Shown here: piece by piece, positions 17,629 to 25,770 of the stretch | How positions within the stretch are numbered: the stretch's first letter is position 1 | Layout: the number at the start of each line of letters is the position of its first letter | Origin: Bacteroidota bacterium | GTDB taxonomy: Bacteria > Bacteroidota > Bacteroidia > NS11-12g > UBA9320 | Length of the DNA: 50,013 bases | Reading direction: 5' to 3' | Assembly: GCA_024679565.1 (NCBI GenBank) | Contig: JAIBDD010000021.1 | Location: forward strand, 1-50,013 | The notes under the pieces: model-generated | What the model saw: only the letters and a program-made list of their open reading frames with translations | Told to the model about the DNA's origin: nothing | Database searches by the model: none | Translations under genes and position numbers: made by a program

Positions 17629-19094
17629 TGGAAATAGGCGGCCACATTCTTATTCAGGAAGTTCAAGATATTATTAGTTCGAAGACTAAAATAAGCCTTT
17701 CACCAGAAGCCATAGCCCGAACAAAAAAATGCTTTAATTACGTTCAAGATAAAATTAAAAGGTCCGAAAAAACCATATATGGTATCAATACTGGTTTCGG
17801 TTCGTTGTGTAACACCATTATTCCAAACGATGAATTGGAGTTGTTGCAAATTAATTTGTTAAAGTCTCATGCCTGCGGAACAGGCGATGTGATTGACGAA
17901 GAGATTGTTCGGTTAATGCTTTTGTTAAAAGTGTTGTCGTTAACTAAAGGACATAGTGGTGTGCAAGTACAAACCGTTGAGAAGCTTATCGGCTTATTGA
18001 ACAACAACCATATCCCAGTAGTTTATGAGCAAGGTAGTCTTGGTGCTTCGGGCGATTTAGCTCCTCTAGCCCATATGGCTTTACCTCTAATTGGTTTAGG
18101 AGATGTTTGGCAAAATGGTGCACCAACAAGCGCTAATTTCTTAGAAGACCAAACGTATAACTTAATGGCCAAAGAAGGACTTGCGCTGATTAATGGTACT
18201 CAGTTTATGGCTGCTTTTGGTGTTCATTGTGTGTCTAATGGTCTTAAACTTGTGTCCATAGCAAATCAAATTACAGCCCTTAGTGCAGACGCGTTTGATG
18301 CCCGAATTGACCCATACTTGGCTTGTAGTCATGAGATTAGAGGACAAAAAGGTCAGCAAGATTGCGCTGCTGAAATTTACGACTTGCTTAAAGATAGCCC
18401 ACTACAGAAACAAGACAAGGAGCAAGTACAAGACCCGTATAGTTTTAGGTGTGCACCACAAGTGCACGGCGCAAGTTTAGATGCTTTGAGGTTTGCAGAA
18501 ACAATATTTACGAATGAAATAAATGCCGTAACTGATAATCCAAATGTTTTCCCTGACGAAGACCTAATTCTATCGGCAGGAAACTTCCATGGACAGACAC
18601 TTGCCATTCAATTGGACCATATGGCAATTGCATTGGCAGAAATTGCCAATATCTCTGAAAGAAGAATTTACAAACTGATCTCTGGAGAAAGAGGACTACC
18701 CGCGTTTCTGATTGAAAATCCAGGGGTTAACTCCGGCTTTATGATTGCACAATACACCGCAGCAGGAATCGTTAGTCAAAACAAACAGCTATGTACACCA
18801 GCTTCAGTTGACAGTATCGTGAGTAGTAATGGACAAGAAGACCATGTAAGTATGGGTGCAAATGCGGCTACGAAGTGTTACAAAGTATTACAAAACACAA
18901 TTACGGTGTTAGGTATTGAAGTAATGATTGCAGCACAAGGCTTAAATTTTAGAAGACCCGGGAAATCGTCAGAATCTATAGAAAGGCTACACTCCGCATT
19001 TAGAGAACAGGTGCCTTACATCAAAGAAGACGTTTATTTACGCGAAATGTTAGTGAATTGTCGTGGTTTTATCGAGACTCAATTATCTAAATAA
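17628..19094 (+). CDS. hutH: Histidine ammonia-lyase
   Basis: A 488-residue enzyme of the aromatic amino-acid lyase family that deaminates L-histidine to urocanate. The MIO cofactor arises from Ala140-Ser141-Gly142 in LGASGDLAPLAHM. Tyr51 in YGINTGFGSL is the catalytic base, and SHACGTG (His81) at the substrate-selectivity position fits histidine rather than tyrosine or phenylalanine. Lower motifs NPNVFPDEDLILSAGNFHG and QEDHVSMGAN agree. No other hut gene is present in the window. It overlaps the exonuclease gene by one base, so the two are translated from one message. The 3' end meets the convergent E2 gene after two bases. Confidence 0.92.
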   Translation: MEIGGHILIQEVQDIISSKTKISLSPEAIARTKKCFNYVQDKIKRSEKTIYGINTGFGSLCNTIIPNDELELLQINLLKSHACGTGDVIDEEIVRLMLLLKVLSLTKGHSGVQVQTVEKLIGLLNNNHIPVVYEQGSLGASGDLAPLAHMALPLIGLGDVWQNGAPTSANFLEDQTYNLMAKEGLALINGTQFMAAFGVHCVSNGLKLVSIANQITALSADAFDARIDPYLACSHEIRGQKGQQDCAAEIYDLLKDSPLQKQDKEQVQDPYSFRCAPQVHGASLDALRFAETIFTNEINAVTDNPNVFPDEDLILSAGNFHGQTLAIQLDHMAIALAEIANISERRIYKLISGERGLPAFLIENPGVNSGFMIAQYTAAGIVSQNKQLCTPASVDSIVSSNGQEDHVSMGANAATKCYKVLQNTITVLGIEVMIAAQGLNFRRPGKSSESIERLHSAFREQVPYIKEDVYLREMLVNCRGFIETQLSK

Positions 19095-19096
19095 AC

Positions 19097-20413
19097 TTAG
19101 GCTTCACGATCCATATCCCAGTTTTCTAAGTACTCGGCCACTCGTTTTACGAACATGCCACCTAGTGCCCCGTCAACAACACGGTGATCATAACTGTGAG
19201 AAAGATACATAAAGTGTCTTATCCCAATCACATCCCCATATTGTGTTTCGATAACTGCTGGTTTTTTTACGATAGCTCCAGTGGCTAAAATCGCTACTTG
19301 AGGTTGATTGATAATTGGCGTCCCCATCAAGTTACCAAATGTTCCTACGTTGGTTATGGTATACGTTCCACCTGAAATTTCATCAGGCTTTAGCGCATTA
19401 TTTCGGGCTCTATTCGCTAAGTCATTTACCTCACGTGCTAACCCAACTAAATTCTTTGTGTCTGCATTTTTAATAACAGGAACGATCAAATTACCACTCG
19501 GTAAAGCGGCAGCCATTCCTACATTAATGGCCTTGCGTTTAATTATGTTATCACCATTAACCTCGATATTGATCATAGGGAAGTCTTTAATAGCCTTCAC
19601 TACAGCCTCGATAAATAATGGTGTGAATGTTAATCTTTCTCCCTCGCGTTGCTGAAAACCTGCTTTGTTTTTGTTTCTCCAATTTACCAAGTTCGTTACA
19701 TCCGCTTCAACAAAGGATGATACGTGTGGAGAAACCTGTTTCGACATTACCATGTGATCGGCAATTAGCTTACGCATGCGATCCATTTCTATAATCTCAT
19801 CACCCGCATTTAAAGAAACTGTTGGTTTAACCGTTTCCACCGGTTTAGATGCAGCTACTGGTGCAGTAGCTGGTGTTGCGGCAGGTGCAGTAGTAGTTGC
19901 CGGTGCACCATTCTTAACATACGCTAGAATGTCTTTTTTGGTAACACGGCCATTTTTACCAGATCCTGGAAGGGTCTCCAACTGGCTCATGGAAATACCT
20001 TCTTTTCTTGCAATATTTAAAACAAGCGGAGAGTAAAACCGATCTCCCGTATTTGATGGTGTGACGGTTTGAACCTGTGCTTCTTGTATTTTTTCTTGAA
20101 TAACTTCAACTGGTTTCGCTTGTTCTACCGGTGCTGATACTGGCGCTGAGGCAGGCGCACTAGCCGACGCTCCTTCAGTTTCGATAATAGCCACAGCTTG
20201 CCCAACAGGAATAACATCACCTTCACCGCACAAAAATTTTGTGATTGTGCCTGCTTCAGGTGCTGGCACCTCAGAATCTACTTTATCAGTGGCAACCTCT
20301 AAAATGGCTTCATCCACTTCTACAGTGTCTCCCTCACTCTTTAACCATCGTATTACGGTTGCTTCATTGATGCTCTCGCCCATTTTGGGCATTACTAATT
20401 CAAATTGTGCCAT
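19097..20413 (-). CDS. Dihydrolipoamide acyltransferase (E2 of a 2-oxo acid dehydrogenase complex)
   Basis: A 438-residue E2 subunit. The lipoyl domain (1-80) has its lipoylated lysine in EVATDKVDSEV (Lys44). An Ala/Pro-rich linker (82-100) leads to the E3/E1-binding domain YSPLVLNIARKEGISMSQL (about 128-166). A second Ala/Pro linker (170-195) precedes the catalytic domain, ending in SHSYDHRVVDGALGG with the active His and Asp near residues 410-414. The complex could oxidise pyruvate, 2-oxoglutarate or branched-chain oxo acids. The single lipoyl domain and DHRVVDG motif do not settle which. E1 and E3 genes are not adjacent. Confidence 0.92.
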   Translation of the reverse strand: MAQFELVMPKMGESINEATVIRWLKSEGDTVEVDEAILEVATDKVDSEVPAPEAGTITKFLCGEGDVIPVGQAVAIIETEGASASAPASAPVSAPVEQAKPVEVIQEKIQEAQVQTVTPSNTGDRFYSPLVLNIARKEGISMSQLETLPGSGKNGRVTKKDILAYVKNGAPATTTAPAATPATAPVAASKPVETVKPTVSLNAGDEIIEMDRMRKLIADHMVMSKQVSPHVSSFVEADVTNLVNWRNKNKAGFQQREGERLTFTPLFIEAVVKAIKDFPMINIEVNGDNIIKRKAINVGMAAALPSGNLIVPVIKNADTKNLVGLAREVNDLANRARNNALKPDEISGGTYTITNVGTFGNLMGTPIINQPQVAILATGAIVKKPAVIETQYGDVIGIRHFMYLSHSYDHRVVDGALGGMFVKRVAEYLENWDMDREA

Positions 20414-20606
20414 GTAATTTCTTGTAGATTATACTGTAAACCAATACCGTTTTTCAGTGGTGCAAAGAAACAACTTTTATTATTCATCTTCAAACGAATG
20501 TGAATGTACAGCAGTGTATAGAAAGATGTTCAGCGTGGGTAACAAAAACTGCGTTTGAATTCGTTTCCTACAAGCACAACTTATTATTGTATCAACAACA
20601 CGAAAC

Positions 20607-21779
20607 ATGATCAACAAAGTTTTTATTGTCGAAGATAATATGATGTATGCTGAAGCTATGAAACAAGCATTGGCAGACGAATCATATGAAATATCAATTT
20701 TTTATAACGGTCAGGACTTACTTGATAATTTAAATCAAAACCCAGATGTTGTCTCGATAGATTATATGCTCCCCGACATGAGCGGAATGGACGTGTTAAA
20801 GAAAACACTTGCCCATAACCCCGACGCCAATTGTATTTTTCTTTCTGGTCAGGAAGATGTTAATAAAGTTGTTGAAGCGTATAAAAATGGCGTTAAAAGT
20901 TATATCGTTAAAAACGATAATGCCATAATCGAGCTAAAGCAAGCCGTCAAAAATTGTTTGAGCACGGTATCTCTTAAAAAGGAAGTTGCACTATTAAACG
21001 AGGAAATCGTAGACCGTAGCAAGTATGGTAAAATTATAGGTGAAAGTAACGCTGTTATGCGTGTACTAAAATTGATCCAGCGTGTGGAAAAAACAGATAC
21101 ACTGGTAATGATTACTGGTGATAGTGGTACAGGTAAGGAATTAATTGCCGAAGCCATACACACCAATAGCTTACGTCGAAAAAAGCCATATGTTGCTATT
21201 AATATTGCGGCCATTCCTGCTAATTTGTTAGAGGATGAACTGTTTGGTCATGAGAGAGGTGCTTTTACTGGAGCTTCAGGAAGAAGGAAAGGGCGATTTG
21301 AAGAAGCCAACGGTGGGACCATATTTCTTGATGAAATAGGAGAAATGGATATCCAGCTTCAAACTAAGCTTTTACGTGTGTTGCAAGAAAAAGTGGTTAC
21401 GCGGCTAGGCAGCAACAAAAACATTAAACTTGACATTCGTATCGTTTGTGCGACGAACAAGAATCTAGGTGACCTTGTTAAATAGGGCGACTTTAGAGAG
21501 GATTTATATTATAGAATTCAGGGCTTCTTAATTCATCTACCAAGATTAAAAGACCGTGGTGGTGATGTTATTCTTCTGGCAGAAAAATTCTTGACATTAC
21601 ATTGCGAGAAGCATGGAATCACACCCAAAACAATTAGCGAGGATTCTAAGCAGGCACTCCTGGCACATCCTTTCCCAGGTAATGTACGTGAGGTGATTGC
21701 CCTTATGGAGCGATGTGTGCTTATGAGCGACGGCAACGAGGTAAAAGCTTCAGACCTAATTTTCTCAGACGTTATTTAG
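20607..21779 (+). pseudogene. Sigma-54 response regulator (NtrC type) interrupted by an in-frame amber codon, lacking an HTH
   Basis: Read through, this is a 390-residue regulator. A receiver domain (1-120) has the phospho-acceptor in VVSIDYMLPDMSGMDVL. The AAA+ sigma-54 activator domain follows with Walker A GDSGTGKELIAEAIH, the sigma-54 loop GAFTGA, and Walker B GGTIFLDEIGEM. A TAG at 21483-21485 (codon 293) stands where the family has Gln in V-K-Q-G-D-F-R-E-D-L-Y-Y-R. The frame then stays open through the arginine-finger region, HPFPGNVREV and a short tail to TAG 21777-21779. The truncated 292-residue product would lack the arginine fingers. Even the full-length form has no Fis-type DNA-binding domain. 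It may be decayed, read through, or a sequencing error. Confidence 0.85.
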
Positions 21780-21891
21780 TCTATCGTGGTTTTTTCAATC
21801 GATGGAACCGTTTGCTCAATACTTAACTATTTAGAATTGTTATAATTTATAATACTTTTCGCAATAATTCCCATTTATGGACTTATTGGTC

Positions 21892-21899
21892 TATATTTG
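21892..21899 (+). promoter_or_regulatory. -7 promoter element TATATTTG for the surface-protein gene
   Basis: An exact TAnnTTTG 68 bp upstream of ATG 21968. Between them lies a run of TAC/ACT triplets (21932-21954). Confidence 0.5.
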
Positions 21900-21931
21900 A
21901 AACATCAAATTGGTGCATAGCGCTAATTTGA

Positions 21932-21954
21932 TACTACTATTACTACTACTACTT
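21932..21954 (+). repeat. TAC trinucleotide run in the leader of the surface-protein gene
   Basis: The segment is seven TAC/TAT-type triplets in a row, six of them TAC, ending 13 bases before the ATG. Short triplet runs can vary in length by slippage. Here the run sits in the 5' untranslated region, between the promoter motif and the start. Confidence 0.6.
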
Positions 21955-21967
21955 AATTATTGATGAA

Positions 21968-24160
21968 ATGGAACTAAGACATGAACCCAAAATTGGGTTA
22001 GAACTAAGATTGCGCAAAGTTGCGATTTTCGCTTCTCTCTTTGCAGTTCTAATCACAATCTCAGTATTTGTTTACACCAACCTATCTTCTTCTTCTGACA
22101 CATTCGCAGGAGTTCAGAGTACCACAAACACCATTACTGGTAAAGTTTTTTGTGACATCGATCAAGACGAAACACAAGACACCTATGATGCAAACCTTGA
22201 CAATGTAAAGGTTTGGTTGTTTGATGATGCTAACGGAAATGGCAGTGTTGATGCCGGTGAATCGGCAGTTGACTCAAACACGACAAACTCTTCTGGAAGC
22301 TACAGCTTTACCACTAACTATTCTTCTGGTGGTGGAAGTATCTCGATTTCTGTTAGTACCAACAATGACGATGCTGACGAAAAAATCAACAACGGCAAAG
22401 TGTACAGAACTAAAAGTTTTGTGCATGTAAATAACCGTACCGTTGGTTTGCGATTCCAAGATGTAAACATCCCACAAGTTGCTACCATTACCAGCGCCAG
22501 TGTCGAAATGAATTCTTGGAACGGACAATCTGGATCAGGATCAGTAAAAATTTACGCTGAAGATGCCGACAATTCGTCTGCTATCGGATCAAGCAACAAT
22601 TCGATTAGTGGAAAAACACTTACAACCGAATTTGTTACTTGGAGTTTAGGCTCTTGGGGTTATGACGTAGATTACACTACGCCAGATTTATCTGACGTAG
22701 TTCAGGAAGTAACAGACCGAAGTAACTGGCAATCAGGAAATGATATGACAGTCATTATTAAAAAGGTGTCTGGATCAATGAAAAAAGCCACTGCTCGTGA
22801 CTATTCTTCTTACTACGCTCCTACCCTTTCTGATGCGTATTCAAGCAGCGATAGTGGCACAACCAATAACTACATCGTTCGCGCAGATACGAGTTCTTAT
22901 ACTGGATCAAACCTTTCTGGCGATAACGACCTAGACGTTTCATTCTCTTCAAGCGGAAATACAAATTCAGACAATGATTTTGGCTTTATTAACGCTTGTG
23001 GCGATGACGCCAAAAATAGAATTTGCGGAAAGCTTTTCAACGATGCAGATAAAGACGGTGAATTAGACGCCGGTGAAGGCGCTTGTCAAAATGTAAAAAT
23101 GCGATTACACCGCGACAATGATGGTAGCCAAACGCTTAACAGTGGAGATGCATGTATTGATAGTGTGAATACTACCAGTACGGGGGCATTTGAGTTTTTG
23201 GTAGACTATTCGTCTTCAAGCTCATCATCAACAACATTTGATAAAAAGATTTCTAACAACTCTTATGACGTTGAAGAAAAAGGCAATGGAGACATGTCTA
23301 TTTCAGACGATGATTTAGATTTAAATGAGTACACCGTAGGATTGTTATACGACAATGTAACAGTACCTCAAGGCGCTACAATTACAGCGGCTTATGTTCG
23401 GTTTAGATGTGAAGATAATTCATCTGGCAGTAACGGGTCGGTTAAAATCTATGCCGAAGATGAAGACAATGCTAGCACCTACTCTTATAGTGACAACGAC
23501 TTAACAGATCGAACGAAAACAACGGCGAATGTTACCTGGTCAATGTCGAAATGGTATTCAAACTCCTATTATAACAGTGCGGATATCTCTTCAGTAATTC
23601 AAGAAGTTGTTAACCGTTCAGGATGGTCGTCGGGCAATAAGCTTAACTTAATTATAGAACCTAACTCAGGGTCAGATAGAGACGCACAGTCACGTGACGA
23701 ATCTACTTCATCTGCACCTCAGATATTCATCACCTATACCACAGGAAGTGCCAACGCCAACAAATTTATCGTTGAAATTGACACGACTTCAGGAAACATT
23801 GATGAAGTTATATCTAACGTAACAACGCCAGTTTCATTTACATCGTCAGGAAACCAGAGTGACGAAATTGAATCTGCCGTATTTGACGCAAGCGCACTAC
23901 CAGTTGACCTAATGTACTTTAATGCCTCATTAAAAGGATCTTACGCCGAGTTAATCTGGGCCACTGCAATGGAAGAAAACAACAGTCACTTCGAAATAGA
24001 AAGAAGCTTAGACGGCCAACACTTCGAAATGTTAGCTGAAGAACCTGGTAATGGTAACTCCATGAACATTATAAAATATACCTATGCTGATATGACCATA
24101 CCTACTCAAGACGACCCAATATATTATCGTTTGAAACAGGTAGACTTCGATGGCGCTTGA
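21968..24160 (+). CDS. Large secreted SdrD-B/DNRLRE-type repeat surface protein, frame-shifted before its sorting signal
   Basis: A 730-residue Asp/Ser/Gly-rich exported protein. After a basic stretch, one hydrophobic segment (about 20-37) acts as signal sequence. Two similar units follow. Each has an SdrD-B-like start (ITGKVFCDIDQDETQD; ICGKLFNDADKDGELD) with Ca-binding-like DANGNGSVDAGES loops. Each then has a beta-sandwich carrying GSVKIYAED, a TWS strand, DVVQEV or SSVIQEV and a NWQSGNDM-type turn, reminiscent of DNRLRE/CBM modules. A linker domain ending YYRLKQVDFDGA is typical of the region just before a T9SS sorting domain. The frame ends at TGA 24158-24160 and the sorting domain continues in another frame. 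Likely a surface or matrix protein. Confidence 0.8.
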   Translation: MELRHEPKIGLELRLRKVAIFASLFAVLITISVFVYTNLSSSSDTFAGVQSTTNTITGKVFCDIDQDETQDTYDANLDNVKVWLFDDANGNGSVDAGESAVDSNTTNSSGSYSFTTNYSSGGGSISISVSTNNDDADEKINNGKVYRTKSFVHVNNRTVGLRFQDVNIPQVATITSASVEMNSWNGQSGSGSVKIYAEDADNSSAIGSSNNSISGKTLTTEFVTWSLGSWGYDVDYTTPDLSDVVQEVTDRSNWQSGNDMTVIIKKVSGSMKKATARDYSSYYAPTLSDAYSSSDSGTTNNYIVRADTSSYTGSNLSGDNDLDVSFSSSGNTNSDNDFGFINACGDDAKNRICGKLFNDADKDGELDAGEGACQNVKMRLHRDNDGSQTLNSGDACIDSVNTTSTGAFEFLVDYSSSSSSSTTFDKKISNNSYDVEEKGNGDMSISDDDLDLNEYTVGLLYDNVTVPQGATITAAYVRFRCEDNSSGSNGSVKIYAEDEDNASTYSYSDNDLTDRTKTTANVTWSMSKWYSNSYYNSADISSVIQEVVNRSGWSSGNKLNLIIEPNSGSDRDAQSRDESTSSAPQIFITYTTGSANANKFIVEIDTTSGNIDEVISNVTTPVSFTSSGNQSDEIESAVFDASALPVDLMYFNASLKGSYAELIWATAMEENNSHFEIERSLDGQHFEMLAEEPGNGNSMNIIKYTYADMTIPTQDDPIYYRLKQVDFDGA

Positions 24161-24428
24161 GTATAGCCCAATTGTATACGTTCAATCTGGTGAAGAAGCA
24201 ATGGCCAATGTCTATCCAAACCCTGCCGTTGACTTTATAAATATATCGAAAAATGGATACCGATTTAATGTTACCGTGCTTGATCGTTCAGGTACTGTGA
24301 TTGAGCTTCGAGAAAATGAAATAGACAATGTTCAAATCCCTGTATCAGATTATCCTAATGGATTCTATATCGTCAAGATAATCAGTAGAACTGGGGAGGA
24401 AAGCTATAAAATACTTGTTAAACACTAA
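24150..24428 (+). pseudogene. Detached T9SS type A sorting domain of the preceding gene
   Basis: In a different frame, EYSPIVYV follows the GGC GCT codons of the upstream gene directly. The segment then reads VYPNPAVDFINIS, VTVLDRSGTVIEL, YPNGFYIVKII and ends SYKILVKH, a complete type A C-terminal sorting domain. It has no signal peptide, so it cannot work alone. The join near 24157-24160 looks like loss of two bases (or gain of one) in a codon for an aromatic residue between DGA and EYSPIV. An ATG at 24150 overlaps the upstream stop, but separate translation would make a cytoplasmic fragment. Confidence 0.85.
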
Positions 24429-24437
24429 GACTTTAGT

Positions 24438-24453
24438 TTAAGTAATCAGTAAA
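24438..24453 (+). repeat. 3' module motif, copy 1 (TTAAGTAATCAGTAAA)
   Basis: A 16-bp sequence repeated exactly at 24807-24822. In both places it is preceded by TTAGTT and followed within about 4-7 bases by a terminator hairpin. Confidence 0.85.
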
Positions 24454-24460
24454 GTGGAAT

Positions 24461-24481
24461 CCGGCTCTGTGACAGAGCCGG
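24461..24481 (+). terminator. Hairpin terminator after the surface-protein gene
   Basis: CCGGCTCTG-TGA-CAGAGCCGG forms a perfect 9-bp stem with a three-base loop, followed by CTATTT. The weak T-run suggests a terminator or 3'-end stabiliser. Confidence 0.65.
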
Positions 24482-24528
24482 CTATTTCCCAAAACTGTTA
24501 CAAAGCTGGTATTTAAAACGCCCTAAAC

Positions 24529-24714
24529 ATGAACATACAACTAGATCAATCAATTGAAGCAGTCAAAAAAAGACGTATGGCCATAGTTGTTACCTCGATA
24601 ACTTCAGCAATCATCGTGACTAGTATGATTGCCATATCGACCCTAAACCCTAACGACATTTTCGGGTCAAACCCTAAAATTGAGCACGAACAGGTCAACG
24701 TAAGCGCTTTATAA
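24529..24714 (+). CDS. Small single-pass membrane protein, possible leader remnant
   Basis: A 61-residue protein with a basic patch (VKKRR) followed by a 22-residue hydrophobic segment and a short polar tail with NPNDIFGSNP. Its layout resembles the first 60 residues of the surface protein at 21968 (LRKVAIFASLF..., then SSSSDTFAG). It is also followed by the same 16-bp motif and hairpin. It may be the N-terminal remnant of a second surface-protein gene or a genuine small membrane protein. The similarity is judged by eye and is weak. No promoter motif is evident in front of it. Confidence 0.4.
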   Translation: MNIQLDQSIEAVKKRRMAIVVTSITSAIIVTSMIAISTLNPNDIFGSNPKIEHEQVNVSAL

Positions 24715-24806
24715 TAAACAAATTGAAATGACAAACCTGGATATATAACGTAGACTGATTCACGTTATTTATGGTTGTCTACTCACTATTCTATGTAAAA
24801 GCTTAG

Positions 24807-24822
24807 TTAAGTAATCAGTAAA
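24807..24822 (+). repeat. 3' module motif, copy 2 (TTAAGTAATCAGTAAA)
   Basis: Exact second copy of the 16-bp motif at 24438-24453, again just upstream of a hairpin. Confidence 0.85.
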
Positions 24823-24826
24823 AATA

Positions 24827-24856
24827 AAGCCGGCCCCACTTCTAGGGTCGGCTTTT
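24827..24856 (+). terminator. Hairpin terminator after the small membrane protein
   Basis: AAGCCGGCCC pairs with GGGTCGGCTT (one G-T wobble) around an eight-base loop and runs into TTTT. The stem shares the GCCGGC core with the first hairpin. The remaining bases 24857-24998 hold only A/T-rich sequence and a minor AAAGTTG/CAACTTT hairpin at 24933-24949. Confidence 0.75.
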
Positions 24857-24998
24857 GTGTGTAGTATTATATCCTTTGATTAAAAAGCGATGTAAACATG
24901 CTTCTTATATATATAGTCTCATGAAACGCGAAAAAGTTGCATCAACTTTAAAAAAAAATTGAAAAAACTTTACAATCCCTGTTCTGGCGTGGTTTTAG

Positions 24999-25006
24999 TA
25001 TGTTTG
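24999..25006 (+). promoter_or_regulatory. -7 promoter element TATGTTTG
   Basis: An exact TAnnTTTG that overlaps an upstream in-frame ATG at 25000 and ends 11 bp before the ATG at 25018. This favours 25018 as the true start and implies a very short leader. Confidence 0.5.
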
Positions 25007-25017
25007 TTGGAAGCAAA

Positions 25018-25770
25018 ATGAAAGCCATATTCTATATTCTATTGACATTAGTTGGATTTATTCCGGCCAAAATGTGTCTTGCAGATAAAGAACTCGTTAA
25101 AAATCCGCCAGAACAACTTAATTTACTTGAGAAGATAGAATCCTCAAAATGGCTAAACACAACAGCCAAATGGATATTACGCAATCACTCTATGACCTTG
25201 TTAAACAGGGAAGAAGTGGAAGTTGTATCATCTCTGAATAAAAGAAGGATGCTTTCAGAAAGCGAGATAGGCACATCCGGAATACTATTGTTCGAATTTG
25301 CAACTGGTGAAGGACCGGCTATTCGTTACTTTGACACCTCTCACAGTTTCACACATGCCTTTGTTCAATCACCAGGAGTTTCTTACATATTGAAGAAGTA
25401 TTTGTCTTCCTATAGTGATACGTCAAAGGTTAAGTTTGATTCGACCCACGATCTGTTAGATGTCAGGTATCAGTTTAGCCCAGTATACAGGCCTATCGAT
25501 TTCAAGACGTGGGACTTTAGTCTTGTACAACATTTTGCCACTTGGGACAGCAAAAGTTTCAGTCAAATTTATTTGGGAAGTTTTAATGCAGACATCCAAT
25601 ACCTTACCGACACCAATATTCGTGTTCACGTGTGGAACAGTACCTCTAAGAAATCTCTTTTTGCTGGCTTTGGTAAACGATGGCAACGACCATTACCACT
25701 TGGAACAACCACACAACACATCACTTTTGAGTTATCAACAACTGACTTAAATGCGCTACTTGAGTTTTAA
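25018..25770 (+). CDS. Secreted protein of unknown function
   Basis: A 250-residue protein with a signal peptide (MKAIFYILLTLVGFIPAKMCLA). The mature part is soluble with mixed helices and strands. Notable stretches are SSKWLNTTAKWILRNHS, GILLFEFATGEGPAIRYFD and FAGFGKRWQRPLPLGTTT. I do not recognise a family, and there is no C-terminal sorting domain. The ATG at 25018 is chosen because a promoter motif covers the earlier ATG at 25000. The last 15 bases overlap the convergent HTH gene, so the two transcripts would be antisense at their ends. Confidence 0.65.
   Translation: MKAIFYILLTLVGFIPAKMCLADKELVKNPPEQLNLLEKIESSKWLNTTAKWILRNHSMTLLNREEVEVVSSLNKRRMLSESEIGTSGILLFEFATGEGPAIRYFDTSHSFTHAFVQSPGVSYILKKYLSSYSDTSKVKFDSTHDLLDVRYQFSPVYRPIDFKTWDFSLVQHFATWDSKSFSQIYLGSFNADIQYLTDTNIRVHVWNSTSKKSLFAGFGKRWQRPLPLGTTTQHITFELSTTDLNALLEF

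Noticed and set aside
21483-21485. Amber codon recoded as pyrrolysine or glutamine genome-wide
   Set aside because: TAG ends clpC, the thiolase and the read-through frame of the same gene, so it is a normal stop here.
24150-24165. Programmed +1 frameshift like prfB at GGC GCT TGA
   Set aside because: There is no CTT-TGA-C slip site in frame, no stimulatory sequence in front, and the shift drops a residue that the family normally has. A plain indel is simpler.
24933-24949. AAAGTTG-CAT-CAACTTT hairpin as a terminator
   Set aside because: No gene on either strand ends there and it is A/T-rich; it may be chance.
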